Notes: a model not told the origin generated them from the letters alone. A stretch of DNA of 64,000 nt from Coriaria nepalensis (GCA_027186245.1 CP114484.1:2926501-2990500), one strand, 5' to 3'; shown: positions 50,901 to 61,949, counted from the stretch's first letter. Translations and numbers: made by a program.

Positions 50901-53900
50901 AGGCAAAGGTCAGATTAGGTCAAGAATTAAATGGTGAACTATGAAGGAAGATGTATGCGAGACTTTTAGAAATAAGATATTAGATAGTTAATTAATCCTA
51001 GAAAGATGTGAGAACGTAAGACGTAAAGATAAGATTGATACCTCTGAGTTTTTTGAATACATAGCTAACTAAATAATGAGTGAGGTGAGGGAAGTACTTA
51101 GAGAAGCTAAAAGAAGGAGAGTACATGACAATGAGACATGGTGGTTGAACAATAAGATGCAACAAGTGATTAGGGGAAAGAAAATACAATTTAAGGATTG
51201 ACAAAAAGATAGAAATTAAGGGTCGTATGAGAGAAAGATGTCTTCAAGATAGCAAAAGCCAGAGATCGGAAACCTAAAGACTTGAGTCATAGTAAATGTG
51301 TTAAACATGAAGATGGTAGAGTTCTAATATAGGATAAAGCTATTTTATGTCGATGGAGAGATTACTTCGAGAACCTACTCAATGGGGTAAGTGCAGAGGA
51401 GTTAAGCTTAACGAGACCTGAGATGCAGGAAGGTAGGCATCTAGTGTTCCATCATAAAGTTATTGCTAAGGAAGTAAGAGAGACACTAAAGAGAATGAAA
51501 CCGATGAAGGTAGTTGGAACCGATGAGATCCTAATCGAGGTGTAGAATCCAATACTTGACTAGGTTCTTTAAAAAAAAATTAAATACTAGTAAAATGCCA
51601 GAATCATGGAGACATAGTATTATAGTATCAATTTATAAGAATAAATGAGATATACAGGATTGCTCAAACTATAGAGGAATAAAGTTTATGAGTCATAATG
51701 AAACTCTAGGAGTAGGTTATAGAGCAGAGACTTAGGAGTATCACCACTGTATCAAATAATCAATTTGGTTTTATGTCGGGTAAGTCTACGATGGAAGTAA
51801 TCTTCTTAATTAGACAAATGATAGAAAAGTATAGAGAAAAATAAAAGAGCACGTATATGGTATTTATCGACTTAGAGAAAGCCTATGATAGAGTGCCTGT
51901 GGGATTAATCTGGTGGATACTTGAAAGGAAAAATGTGTCTCAATATTATATCGAAATCATTAAAAATATGTATGAAGGTGTTGTAACTAATATTAGGTCA
52001 GTATGTGAGATGTCTAGTGAATTCTCTGTTCTAATAGGACTTCATCAAGGAGCGGGTTTAAGTCCATACTTATTTACTTTAGTTATGGATGAGCTAATGA
52101 AACATATTTAGGATAAGGTTTTCTAGTGTATGTTATTTGCAGAGGATATCGTCCTAATATATGAAATTAAAGAAGACGTAAATTAAAAATTAGATATGTG
52201 GCATGAGACTCTAGAGAGTGAGAGTTTTTAAATTACCCGTTAAAAAACATAATATCTAACTTGTAATTTTGAACTTGAATCTCGAAGAATGGGAAACCCA
52301 ATTGTGATTGACGGTAGGGAGGATATATGATCTATTATCCAAAAGACTGAAAATATTCGAGAGTACATATACCATATAATTAAAGTAGGTTGGATAAAAT
52401 GGAAGATGATATAAGGAGCCTTGTGCGATAGAAGGATGCCTACGAGACTGAAAGGAAAGTGTTACAAGATAATCGTTCGACCAGCTATATTTTATGGTTC
52501 GGAATGTTGAGCCACTATGAGACAATATATGCATAAGATGGCAGTAGCAGAGATGCGTATATTAAGATGGATGTATGATAAAATATGTCAGAATAAAATT
52601 ATGAATGAAATGATTAGAAATTATCTAGTTGTAGCCTTTATAAATGATAAGATTAGGGAGAGATGTCTAACATGATTTTGTCATGTGCAAGGAAGACTAA
52701 ATACGGTTCCAATTCGACAAAGTTTAGATTGGCAAGTAAGTGAAAGGTATAAACGGAAGGGTAGGCCATTGAAAACTTAGATGAAGGTGGTTAAGAAAAA
52801 TATCTTAGATTTTGGATTAAATAATAATATGTGGGAAGATCACATAACTCGGAGAACTAATATTTATATAACTGACCCCGAAAATAACGAGAATGAGTTT
52901 AGATAATGATGATGATGAACATTTTCTAATCATAGTAGATGCCCATGTTATTACTACCTGAAGTTTGATCATATATTTGTTTTATAGATATTTGTGTTCA
53001 AACTCAAAATAAATAACTGAAAGTTTAGTTTAGATAGATTAAGAATTACGGAAACAATATTTTAGTTAGATTGCAAGGGAAACTAGATTGAGAAATTTTT
53101 AGGTAGATCGTGTTTATGGTGGACCGATCAATCTCAGCGGTACATGTTAGTTTTACATCATCATATTATATATTATATCAATTATATATGTGGCTGAGAT
53201 TAATCAGTTCACTATAAACTCTCAATTATATTTTTTTATTGCGATCAGCATTCAAGATTTTTTGTTGGCGCTCATCTTAGGCTGTCTTTTGGTAAGCAGT
53301 CGAAACTAGAGTTAAGATAATAATATTTTGTGGACAAACTGGAAATCGGCCCCAAACTAGAATTTGGAATGGTCATCCCAGATGCAGAATGCACCCAAAT
53401 ATTCTATAGTTACTTAACGATGAAGATAAAAGCAATCAAATTTTTTGTTTGGGTACTTATTCATAATCTCAATGGCATTTTTGTAAACTCTGGTTATTTG
53501 AACCTTTTTTGCAGGACAAGAACAATCCCGCGTACAATTTGGATGGCTTGCACGCAATTGGTAATGATCATTACCTACCTTCTCTTCGCTTCCGCAATAA
53601 ACGGCATGGTTTATCCTTCCACGGCCTTACTCGGGATATGCTACGGGGCCCAAATCTCTATGATGGTCCCCACAGTTTCTGAGATTTTCGGGTTGAAGCA
53701 TTTCGGGATTCTTTACAATTTCATGTCTTTAGGGAACCCTCTTGGCGCTTTCCTCTTCTCGGCCCTTTTAGCCGGGTATATATATGATAATGAGGCTGCA
53801 AAGCAGCACAAACTCTTGTCCGTGTCTAACACGACATGCTTGGGTCCGAATTGCTTCAGACTAACATTCTTGGTCATGGCTTGCATTTGTGGCGTGGGAT

Positions 53901-53998
53901 CTGTTTTGGGCATTATTCTGACCAAGAGGATTAAGCCTGTTTACCATATGCTTTATTCTGGTGGCTCATTTAGGCTGCCTCAAGGCTCAAATCATTAA
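47985..53998 (+). CDS. Nodulin-like/NFD4-type MFS transporter, 3 exons
   Basis: Exons 47985-48308, 48901-49802 and 53515-53998 give 1710 bases and 569 residues with consistent phases and GT-AG borders, the normal length for this family. The protein opens with the nodulin-like block (PPWVALGASVWMQIASGNAN, LPGLASNKFPPW), has many hydrophobic spans, a hydrophilic central loop (about 270-345, with a basic RRPKRGEDFTF segment), then the MFS half (ADFWLLFLVNFVGVGTGVTV, FCNFVGRLGGGVVSE, LLGICYGAQISMMVP, FGLKHFGILYNFMSLGNPLG, CLGPNCFRLTFL). Likely about 12 membrane spans. The start at 47985 is the first ATG in frame. Substrate is unknown; members are named after NUCLEAR FUSION DEFECTIVE 4. Intron 2 is enlarged by a LINE. 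Confidence 0.92.
49827..49843. repeat. Left target-site duplication of LINE
   Basis: GAACATTTTCTAATTAT here pairs with GAACATTTTCTAATCAT at 52917-52933. Sixteen of 17 bases agree. Confidence 0.88.
49844..52916 (+). mobile_element. RTE-type LINE in transporter intron 2
   Basis: A nearly full-length non-LTR element in sense orientation. A 17-base target-site duplication, GAACATTTTCTAAT plus three bases, lies at 49827-49843 and 52917-52933 with one difference. The 3' end is a GAT/ATG trinucleotide tail, typical of plant RTE elements. The 5' end has GTGATGGCTGGTCATAGGCC. The endonuclease part spans about 50190-50760 (VYLQETKWKG, EKIFLDGDLNGHVGEN), and reverse transcriptase about 51470-52200 (FIDLEKAYDRVP, GLHQGAGLSPYLFTLVMDEL). 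The catalytic F-A-D-D reads F-A-E-D (52136-52147). Several stops and frame changes make it inactive. Confidence 0.92.
52917..52933. repeat. Right target-site duplication of LINE
   Basis: Follows the trinucleotide tail directly and matches 49827-49843. Confidence 0.88.
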
Positions 53999-54479
53999 GA
54001 TTTTGTCCCGGGAAAAAAGTTGTAATGTCATGTAACAACATGTACAATCTTGTGTTGTAAGAGCCTTGTAAGTTAGATATCTTTCCTTATTGTTAGACGA
54101 ACCGATGCGAACTTGGTAATTCAGTCTAAATTATAAATGAAAGTAATTTTAGTGTCCGGTTACCGTAACATTGCTAGAACTGGATTCCTGAAATTATAAT
54201 TTCAATATGATGTAACATATTTATTTAAGAGTTTAGAAATGTATCGTGTAAGATCTAAACATGATTTTAGGAAAACTTGGCCTAACTTGTTTGCCTTTAG
54301 TGATGTCGACTTCAACTAAACTCCAATTTACCGAAAGGTTTTACAAATCATCATGACTCCTCAAGTGTTCCTAGAAGAGACCAACTATGCCATCTTCCTA
54401 GGAAACACCAAAACAGCAAAAACAAAAAGAAACAAAAAACAAAAGAAACACTCCAAATCAAAAACATAGGAGAGATATT
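53999..54479. other. 3' flanks of two convergent genes
   Basis: The transporter gene ends at 53998 and the SAM-domain gene ends at 54480 on the other strand, so both 3' untranslated regions must fit in this stretch. No other gene is seen. Confidence 0.5.
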
Positions 54480-55418
54480 TTAGGTTGGCTTCATATCTTG
54501 AAACAAGGAAGTCCAAACCAAATGATGATCAACAACAACATCATCATCATCAACAAACCCCACTGTCTCTCTATGACATTGACTACAAACACTTGTAATT
54601 GGAATTGCAGCTCTTGCATCCACAGGCCCAAGAAAGCCTTTTGGGCTCTTAACCATTTCCAAAGGCCCAGAAGAAAAATATCTAGGGCTCTTACTAAGCA
54701 CCCCTCTCTCCTTCATCATCATCCTCTTCTCTAAATGCCCAGAAAAAGGAGAGCCCACCTTGCATGATCCTCTACTCCTAGACCTATTGTAATTACTATA
54801 CTCATCCAAAGGCCCAAGAAATCCTTTTGGGCTTTTAACCATTTCCAAAGGCCCAGAAGAAAAATATATTGGGCTCTTACTAAGCACCCCTCTCTCCTTC
54901 ATCATCATCCTCGGCCCAGAAAAAGGAGAGCCCACCTTGCATGATCCTCTACTCCTATACCTACTGTAATTACTATACTCATCCAAAGGCTCAGAAAATG
55001 GAACTCTCACCTTGCTGTGCTCTTGTGACACGTGTCTTGGACCCACCACCACTTGTTTCCTTCTACTCGTCGTCTTGACTTTGAGCTCATCAACCTGAAA
55101 ACCCCACTTGGTAATGCAGTTTCTTATGCATCTCTTGGTCTTGTTGAATGCTAAGAAAACAAGTCCAAAATGGTTGAAGGGTGAGATTGAATGCGCGATA
55201 GCTCCTCTTCCCCCTCCATTAATAGTGATGTTTTTTCTAGCAAGCTTGAGGATTTGAAGCCTGTGCTTGGCAACAGAGACGCCCATGCTGTGAAGAAATT
55301 CATGGTTGAAGTGCTTGATGTCATTTAGTTGGAGCTCATTGCGTGTGAAGATATGGCCGTATTGGTAGATGAGAGAAGGCTCTATGTTGGTTTTTGATAG
55401 CCATGAAAACCAGTCCAT
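54480..55418 (-). CDS. SAM-domain protein with internal duplication, single exon
   Basis: A 312-residue protein. Residues 1-62 form a plant-type SAM (sterile alpha motif) domain: WLSKTNIEPSLIYQYGHIF, ELQLNDIKHFNHEFL, SMGVSVAKHRLQILKLARK. SAM domains mediate protein-protein contacts. A basic stretch follows (about 94-122). Residues 144-202 and 203-264 are near-identical repeats rich in Ser/Pro/Gly (each with RSRGSCKVGSPFSG and YFSSGPLEMVKSPKGFLG); the second has a short HLEKR-type insert. The C-terminus has a CSQCH motif and an acidic/His run. A TATA box lies 71 bases upstream of the ATG. Only the SAM part resembles relatives I know; the repeats look lineage-specific. Function unknown. Confidence 0.88.
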   Translation of the reverse strand: MDWFSWLSKTNIEPSLIYQYGHIFTRNELQLNDIKHFNHEFLHSMGVSVAKHRLQILKLARKNITINGGGRGAIAHSISPFNHFGLVFLAFNKTKRCIRNCITKWGFQVDELKVKTTSRRKQVVVGPRHVSQEHSKVRVPFSEPLDEYSNYSRYRSRGSCKVGSPFSGPRMMMKERGVLSKSPIYFSSGPLEMVKSPKGFLGPLDEYSNYNRSRSRGSCKVGSPFSGHLEKRMMMKERGVLSKSPRYFSSGPLEMVKSPKGFLGPVDARAAIPITSVCSQCHRETVGFVDDDDVVVDHHLVWTSLFQDMKPT

Positions 55419-55488
55419 CTTCTTTATGCCTACAAAAGATGGGGTCGTCTAATTATAACCGTATCATGCATGTGCTCCTTCTCCTTCA

Positions 55489-55496
55489 TTTATATA
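55489..55496 (-). promoter_or_regulatory. TATA box (TATATAAA)
   Basis: Read on the minus strand, 71 bases before the SAM-domain gene ATG at 55418. Confidence 0.6.
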
Positions 55497-55499
55497 GGT

Positions 55500-56613
55500 A
55501 CTGGAGATAATAGTGGACGGTGGGGACTACTAACTAATGAGGTGTGTAGACAATATCTAGATTGTGGAAATTTGGGGTATGGGTTAGTTGGAAATGAGAG
55601 TGACAGAACATCATTGCTGCATGGATCAGAACTGTGAGGGACAGAGCTCATGGGGTTGAGAGTGATATATGTTAAAGTCAAGGAATTGAGAGGGATTGTT
55701 GTAACAATATTTTGTATTGTTAATTAAGATCCTCTTAATTACATGCGAGTAATTAGAGTCAACTCCGTGGGCTTGATTAACAATAATTTTTAAAATTATT
55801 TTTAATTTCTATTTAAAACGGTAAAAAAAAATCAATAAGTAAGCATAATCGAAGAAAGACCGTAGAATGTGTGAGGCCAACAATTATATAAGTAGTAGTT
55901 AAAAAGTACATAAATTGCAATAACCTACCACAACATTAGGATTATAAGCAAACTGAAGTCCACATATTTTCACGATTAGATCCTAAGTAGTTGAACGCCC
56001 AACTCAAGGAAAAACAAAATTGACCTAACAAAACTAACTTCCAATTGAACTTTTGTCATCTTCGATTTCTAATGAGATGTGAATAATAATGAAATAATAA
56101 TAATAATAATATTATTATTAATATTAATATTAATATTTTTTTTTTTATATCTATTTTTAAAAAATTCAAAAATTATTAAAATATCACAATAAATTTTAAA
56201 GTATAAATAAGTATTTACTTTAATTTTCCAAAATATTATTTAGATGGAACCGAAAAAATAATTTTTTAATTGAAGTAAGAATAGGAAATTATTTTCGCTT
56301 TATTATTCATTCAAACTAAATAGTAATATGAAATAATTTTTCAAATAATTAAACCAAACATAGAGACCCTTAGTCCTTTGTGCAATATCATCCTTTCTCT
56401 AGGTGCATTCTTCCAAATCCGGGTGAAAAATATTACATTACAGAGATGGAAATAAAATTTATCTTTTGTTCGGATTTGTAAGCTTTTATGGAGACTAAAA
56501 CAAGTGTTAGATATTTATCTTTAGCAAAGAGGAGCAACTTGAAGTGAACGGCCCTACTTTTCTACAATGGGGGAGTAACCGTCACGTCTAGTCCCATCCT
56601 AGGTTAATACACA
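55500..56613. other. Intergenic region between two minus-strand genes
   Basis: AT-rich with an ATT/TAA microsatellite near 56090-56135. It holds the promoter of the SAM-domain gene and the 3' flank of OS9. No gene seen. Confidence 0.45.
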
Positions 56614-59105
56614 TTAATCTTCTGAACCATTTGAAGGGTACTCCGTCTCTGCAACCATAGCAATCTTATCGTCTTTCATTCCTTCCTTCCCCTTTGTTTC
56701 CTTGAAATCCTTGGGAAGTAGATTACAGTGAATCAAGTGCCAGACTGGTCTCTCTTCTTGGAACAATCTGCCCCACCCAAAGAAGCTAATAATCAGTACT
56801 CAATGCAAGTCATATTTTCTCAAGATGTCTTGGAAAGATATTGAAAGGAAATATCAATTCATACAAACCCCAAACAAAACAATCACTATTTTTTAGTCGA
56901 TTACAAATGCTTCTCTTTTACTTTCTTTATCTCTTTCTTTTCAAACACAATAGAGAGAGAGAGAGAGAGAGAGGGAATCTTAACGGGTGGCGGCATAGTG
57001 TTGGGCATCGAACTGTAAGTGCGTACTTGCATGTGGATAGCTCAGTGATAGAACTAATCATAGCTCTGGACTCTGAGCATACAAATCTCACCTGCAAATG
57101 AAACAGTCAGGACATAATATAGATGCAGAGAATGGTAAAGATATATTGGGTGGGTTCGATTTTTTTCATTACCTCAGTTTCTCGTGGCTGATTCGTTAGA
57201 TCACAAGTTGTTCCGTTTGTATATTGATGAGCATGATATCTGAATAAACATGCAACACAAGCATTAGTTCAAGATCCTCTTATACCTGACGATCGATACC
57301 AATGTGTGCTCTTTTTTTTTTAAACGTTCTTCCTTCTTTATTGATGTTTTTGGAATCCCCCGATTACTCCTATTTGAATGATGGATCTGCCACTGTTGTT
57401 CTTATCATTGTTTTGGTTAAAAAGGTATCCCTATTAGTAGAACTTAAATAAAGAGAGAAATGGGTCATATAAAGAAAATCACACCTGTGGGATGCATCTT
57501 TGGAGCGAGGATCTTTCAGTATGGACATATCAGAAAGGTTCTCGTTGAAAGCACTAGTAGCCTCTGCATCATACGCACCCAAGACAAACTCTTGAACCAC
57601 CTGTAAATAATAAAGATGCCATCTGTTAGTGCTTCGCTTTGTCTATACTCTTATCTATCCTTAACAGATTTTGTGCGGGTCATTTAATATAAAACCGTAT
57701 TGAAGACTCCAATTATGGGAATATTGAGAGTAACCAAAAATCTTGTGACAGAGAGTACAACCTTCTCATCTTCGACATGCACCTGTCGTAGCTTCTTATG
57801 ATAGCAGAACTCATATGACCACCAGCCTTCTTGCTACATGGAGTTGAAAATGTATAATGTAACAACAAGATGGGGTATAATCATCTAGAGAATGTTTCCT
57901 CTATAGACGAATTTTGGGTTCTAAAAGGAAGTAGATAATCTTTCAGTTTTGATCTCACATACTAACCCTGATTAAGCATTGTTCTTTAAGTACTTCAAGC
58001 AGCTCATCTGGTGTCTTCAATTTTTCCCGTTTCTCGGATTCCACTATCACATTGCTTATATTTTGCTGAATCACGGATTTTTCACCCTTAGGCTTCTGCA
58101 CCCTAGGCAAGTAACATAAGTAATTCTCTCCATTCTTATTGGGCATAACCACTGTCTCCTGGTCATCATTCTTCAAAATAAAAAAGCAATCCAATCAGCT
58201 AGAAGTAATGCCGCCAACCACAATTGATAGGTAAATCACAAGGCCTATATTTTTTTCTTTCTAAAAGGAAATAAAAGGAAGTTAAATCAAAGCTTACAGG
58301 AATAAAAGGCGAATCCTCTGAATGAAATTCAATGTTGTATTTCGGTTCACGAGAACTGCGTCCAAATGATTCACCTGCTGTTCAATTGTTCATTAAACTA
58401 AAAGACAATAAAAAAGTCTGGAGTAATAACCAGAAATTTTAGATATATACAATAAGAGTGAAGAAAGCCAGAGGATGACTGTTCTTGACAAAACCAAGCA
58501 TTCCTCTACAGTCCAACAACTAACTAGCTACTTAATTTTTCACTTGTTTACACTAATTTTTCACTTGTTTACACAATCCATTGTCGCCATCTAGATTGGC
58601 CTTCGTGCAGCAGACAACTGGAACATATTATCCTTCACTTTGCTATTTGTTTCTTTTCTTCTTTGTTCACCCAATTTTTGGCATCACCCCTCTATGAATA
58701 CAATACCAGATTGCATTATTTAACCTTTTGGGGATCTATGATTAAGCATTGAACTAAAAGGCTAAACCTAGATCCAGATAATCCACAACCAAAATCAGCA
58801 TTTTATCGAAGCTACGACCTCAAAGAAAATTTCAATTTATAACTTCTTAAAGCAAGACAAAATCGTTCAATAGCATGTACATGAATTCGAATAAAATTGA
58901 TGTCAAAATTCCAAATGTCAAACGCAAACGGAAAACTTGTGACTAGAAGAAAAATGGTTTCAACCATGGATCAGATATCAATCGTATATCGATGTGATTT
59001 AATGCGGGAAATTTTACCTACATGAGCTGGGAAGATCTCGTCGGCTAACACGAGGTGGCACACATGAATAGAGAGTAAGATCAAGCACAAGAGTTTCATG
59101 ATCAT
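56614..59105 (-). CDS. OS9: OS-9 homologue, ER-associated degradation lectin, 8 exons
   Basis: Exons (minus): 59105-59018, 58377-58298, 58170-57967, 57833-57762, 57600-57485, 57239-57173, 57091-56985, 56767-56614; 888 bases, 295 residues, all phases consistent. A signal peptide (about 1-22) ends before DEIFPAHV. The MRH (mannose-6-phosphate-receptor homology) domain runs from about 120 to 245: EGWWSYEFC double Trp, RQVHVEDE with Gln, TCDLTNQPRETE with Asp and Arg, SSITELSTCKYAL with Glu and Tyr, and paired Cys. All sugar-contacting residues known for this fold are present. OS-9 reads trimmed N-glycans on misfolded proteins in the ER lumen and hands them to the Hrd1/SEL1L ligase complex. Closest known relative is Arabidopsis OS9 (EBS6). 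Upstream lies a perfect ER-stress element. The last exon matches the family tail (LFQEERPVWHLIHCN). Confidence 0.93.
56952..56974. repeat. (GA)n microsatellite at start of OS9 intron 7
   Basis: Lies about 10 bases inside intron 7 (a CT tract on the gene strand), next to the donor at 56984. Confidence 0.8.
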
Positions 59106-59266
59106 CGTTTCGTCCGATCTTTAATATTTCCAATAAACCCCCAAAAAGTGAAGAAGAAAGTAAGAGAAAAACTCTAATTATAGAAATATATGAGGAAATA
59201 AATACGTTGAGCTTATAATTGTTTGATAGTTCACGAAGAAGGAGAAGAGAGAAGAGAGAAGAAAGA

Positions 59267-59295
59267 GAAGAAGAAGAAGAAGAAGAAGAAGAAGC
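59267..59295. repeat. (GAA)n microsatellite in OS9 5' region
   Basis: GAA repeats on the plus strand (TTC on the gene strand), about 165 bases upstream of the OS9 ATG, probably within the 5' leader. Confidence 0.8.
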
Positions 59296-59333
59296 AGAGT
59301 GTTTCCTGGTCCCCGGACTTCCACGTAGAAAAA

Positions 59334-59352
59334 CCAATCAGTATTCGCCACG
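59334..59352 (+). promoter_or_regulatory. ER stress response element (CCAAT-N9-CCACG)
   Basis: CCAAT at 59334-59338 and CCACG at 59348-59352 are separated by exactly nine bases, the ERSE consensus bound by NF-Y with bZIP factors (bZIP60/bZIP28 in plants) during the unfolded protein response. It lies about 230 bases upstream of the OS9 ATG. Further ACGT cores are at 59322 (CCACGT) and 59375 (TTACGTGG). Function inferred from motif and target gene. Confidence 0.7.
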
Positions 59353-60048
59353 TCGTAAATGACTGGACTTTATTACGTGGCAACCATAGCACTTTCTGAT
59401 GGCCCAAGCCCAAGGCCCGATTATGGACTACACTATATGTACATAGCACAAGTGCGATATGCATGGGTTGTTAGTATACAAAAAGCAAAGCCCAATTAAC
59501 AAGCATTTGAGTTTTTTTCTTTCCTAATAATTCCCAATTAACAAGCCTTTCTTATTGATTGTGAATAATTACCAGATTTTATAAGAAAGATTGTTGCATA
59601 GTTTGCATGGAACTAGTTTAAGATGAAAGTCTATATATCAAAGTACAAATTACTAAAAATATAATAAATAAAACGGTGAGGTGGAGCCTCCCTCCAGTTG
59701 GGTTTCAATTTAATTATATTTAAGTAAAAGCTAAAGCCCTCCCATATATTTTAAAATATATAGTAAAAACCCCCCTCTCATCTAATATTACCATTTTCAC
59801 ATCCAATAGTCCATTTTTCACAGAGAGAATATTGACGTATGCCACATCAAAATAATCTTTCTAAAGTCGGAGGAGTCGAAACATTCTTGACCCATTTTCC
59901 ACTTGCCTCAATGCTAAGCAATCCTCCTTTTTTTTTTTTCTTTTTTTTTTTTTAATATCTCTCTTTTTTGTATTTATTAATTTGATGAGTTGGAGTCCCA
60001 CAACTCCAACTCTCACTCTCTCTATCTATATGCAATCTGCCTGTGAGC
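59353..60048. other. Shared upstream region of OS9 and PDLP-like gene
   Basis: The two genes are divergent, so this stretch and the ERSE lie between their promoters. It has poly-T at 59930-59955 and a CT-rich stretch at 60003-60028 before the PDLP-like ATG. Confidence 0.5.
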
Positions 60049-60945
60049 ATGGAAACTGCACTGAGCCACCTTCAGCAAAATCATCTTCTACCTCCTTTGC
60101 CTAATCACATCTTACCCCATTTCTCCCTTCTCCGCCAGTATCGACTCCTTTGTTTTCGGCGGCTGCACTAACATAAAATACGCGCCAAACCCGGCCTACG
60201 AGTCAAACCTCAACTCCCTCCTCACCTCGCTCGTCAACTCAGCCACCTACTCAATCTACAACAACTACACCGTCCTGGGCTCAACCCCACAAGACAATGT
60301 CCATGGCCTTTATGCTTTATGCTTTATGCTTCCAAACAAGCGGCGCCGCCCTACAGTTACAAGGCTGCTACGTCAAGTACTACAGCACTACCTTTTTAGG
60401 CGTGGAGGATAAGACCGTTGTCTTGAAGAAATGCGGACCGTCCGTAGGGTACGATCATGATGTGATGGGCCGTCGAGATGCTGTGTTGGCGGCAATAGTG
60501 GCCAGCTCGAAGGGTGAGTCTTATAGAGTTGGTGGGTCTGGTGATGTCCAGGGTGTGGCCCAGTGTGTCGGTGATCTGAGCGTTGGGCAATGCCAAGATT
60601 GCATTGGGGAAGCGATCGGACGGTTGAAAAGCGATTGTGGGACCGCAGTCAATGGTGATATGTTTCTGGCCAAGTGTTATGCTAGGTACTCTACTGGTGG
60701 AGCTGGAGCCGAAGTTTATGCCAAGCTCCATCACGGTAAAAAAAAAATAATAATTAACATCATAATCAATCACTTAATTAGTAACTAATTACCCGAATAA
60801 ACTAAACTAAATTTTTTTTTGTTTTTGGACAGAGAAATCGGGGGACCGAGGTGTGAAGACATTTGCGATCATAATTGGACTATTAGCGGGTGTTGCTATA
60901 ATCATCATTTTTCTTACATTCTTAAGAAATGTGTGTGGAAGATGA
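60049..60945 (+). pseudogene. Plasmodesmata-located-protein-like (DUF26) gene, broken
   Basis: PDLPs are secreted-path type I membrane proteins with two DUF26 (Gnk2) domains that sit at plasmodesmata. Here the ATG at 60049 is in a different frame from the signal-peptide-like sequence at 60071 onward (FSKIIFYLLCLIT); a TGA at 60062-60064 lies in the latter frame. DUF26-1 starts well (FVFGGCTNIKYAPNP, LLTSLVNSATYSIYNNYTV) but after V-H-G-L-Y its C-X8-C-X2-C motif is missing, replaced by three copies of CTTTATG (60308-60328), and the frame shifts. The remainder (GAALQLQGCYVKYYSTTF, full DUF26-2 with CVGDLSVGQCQDC) is open to a donor at 60736. Exon 2 (60833-60945) encodes a transmembrane helix. 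Either a pseudogene or a locus with sequence errors. Confidence 0.8.
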
Positions 60946-61949
60946 GGTCTTCTTGGGTACTCTGAGAGTATTTACTCCCGGCCGGCTATTGTGATTGAGT
61001 CATGTCATCTGATGATTTGGTTCACAACACCACCTTTAGGAGTATCTACTCTAAGAGCATTTTTAAAATCCTCTTAAACGATATGGTAACTAATAAATAC
61101 AATAAACTAATCCTTAATCCACTTCACCGGTTCTTGTTTAGTTAAAGCTTACTAATTACCCTTTCCTTAAGTAATATAAAGTTGCTTTTCCACTGTTTTG
61201 ATTTGCTCATGCAGGTTACGATGGAAATTTGGGTAGTGGCTTTAGTAATGTCAACTTTTTCTTCTTTCTTTTAGGCCCCTACTTTCTTTGGTTTTGTTTG
61301 TGTTTCATTAGCAAACGAGAATATTCATGGAAAGATGCATAATGGGACGCTTTTCCAGCAAAGGGAATGGAAGGAAAAGCATTATATTCTTTTGCACAGA
61401 AGATGCAGATTGTGCTCTCTTTTTTTTTTAATTAATTAATTAATTAATTAATTAATGTTATCTTCCTTAATTTAATTATTCTTTAATTGGATACTTAAAA
61501 GAAGTTTTAATTGGCCCATAAAGTTAATTAATTAGTACGTACTTAATTTTCCACCTCATATATACATTATATATTTACTGTGTACATCAGTATATGGTGC
61601 ATGATTTTATGGAACATCATATATTATTTTCATCCATAACATGAGATTGATTAACGTATGTGGTTGAGATAAAGTTTAGTGTGTTATATGGTCATACACC
61701 GTAATGCATACAATAATTTTTCTTTTTAATGTAAACTATATCTATGGGAATCTATTCATATGGACATATATAGGTGGGATAGATTAATAGCGGTACATCA
61801 AAAATTTCTCACAGTTTTATTAGTTTAATTAATCAGTACACGTTTACTATGAGTAAAGAAGAAGAAGGGATGAGGTTTAGAGATCATGAGATTCATAATA
61901 AGGCCCTTAGTGCTTAAGCAATTTTGGAGACTTATGAATGAACACTGAT
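60946..61949. other. Intergenic with AATT microsatellite
   Basis: Presumed 3' flank of the PDLP-like gene; (AATT)n at about 61428-61456. No gene seen. Confidence 0.45.

Noticed and set aside
59014..59464. Ser/Phe-rich minus-strand open frames
   Set aside because: Translations of the GAA/TTC microsatellite in the OS9 upstream region.
60396..60773. 125-codon minus-strand open frame
   Set aside because: Antisense of the second DUF26 domain region, with no family resemblance.
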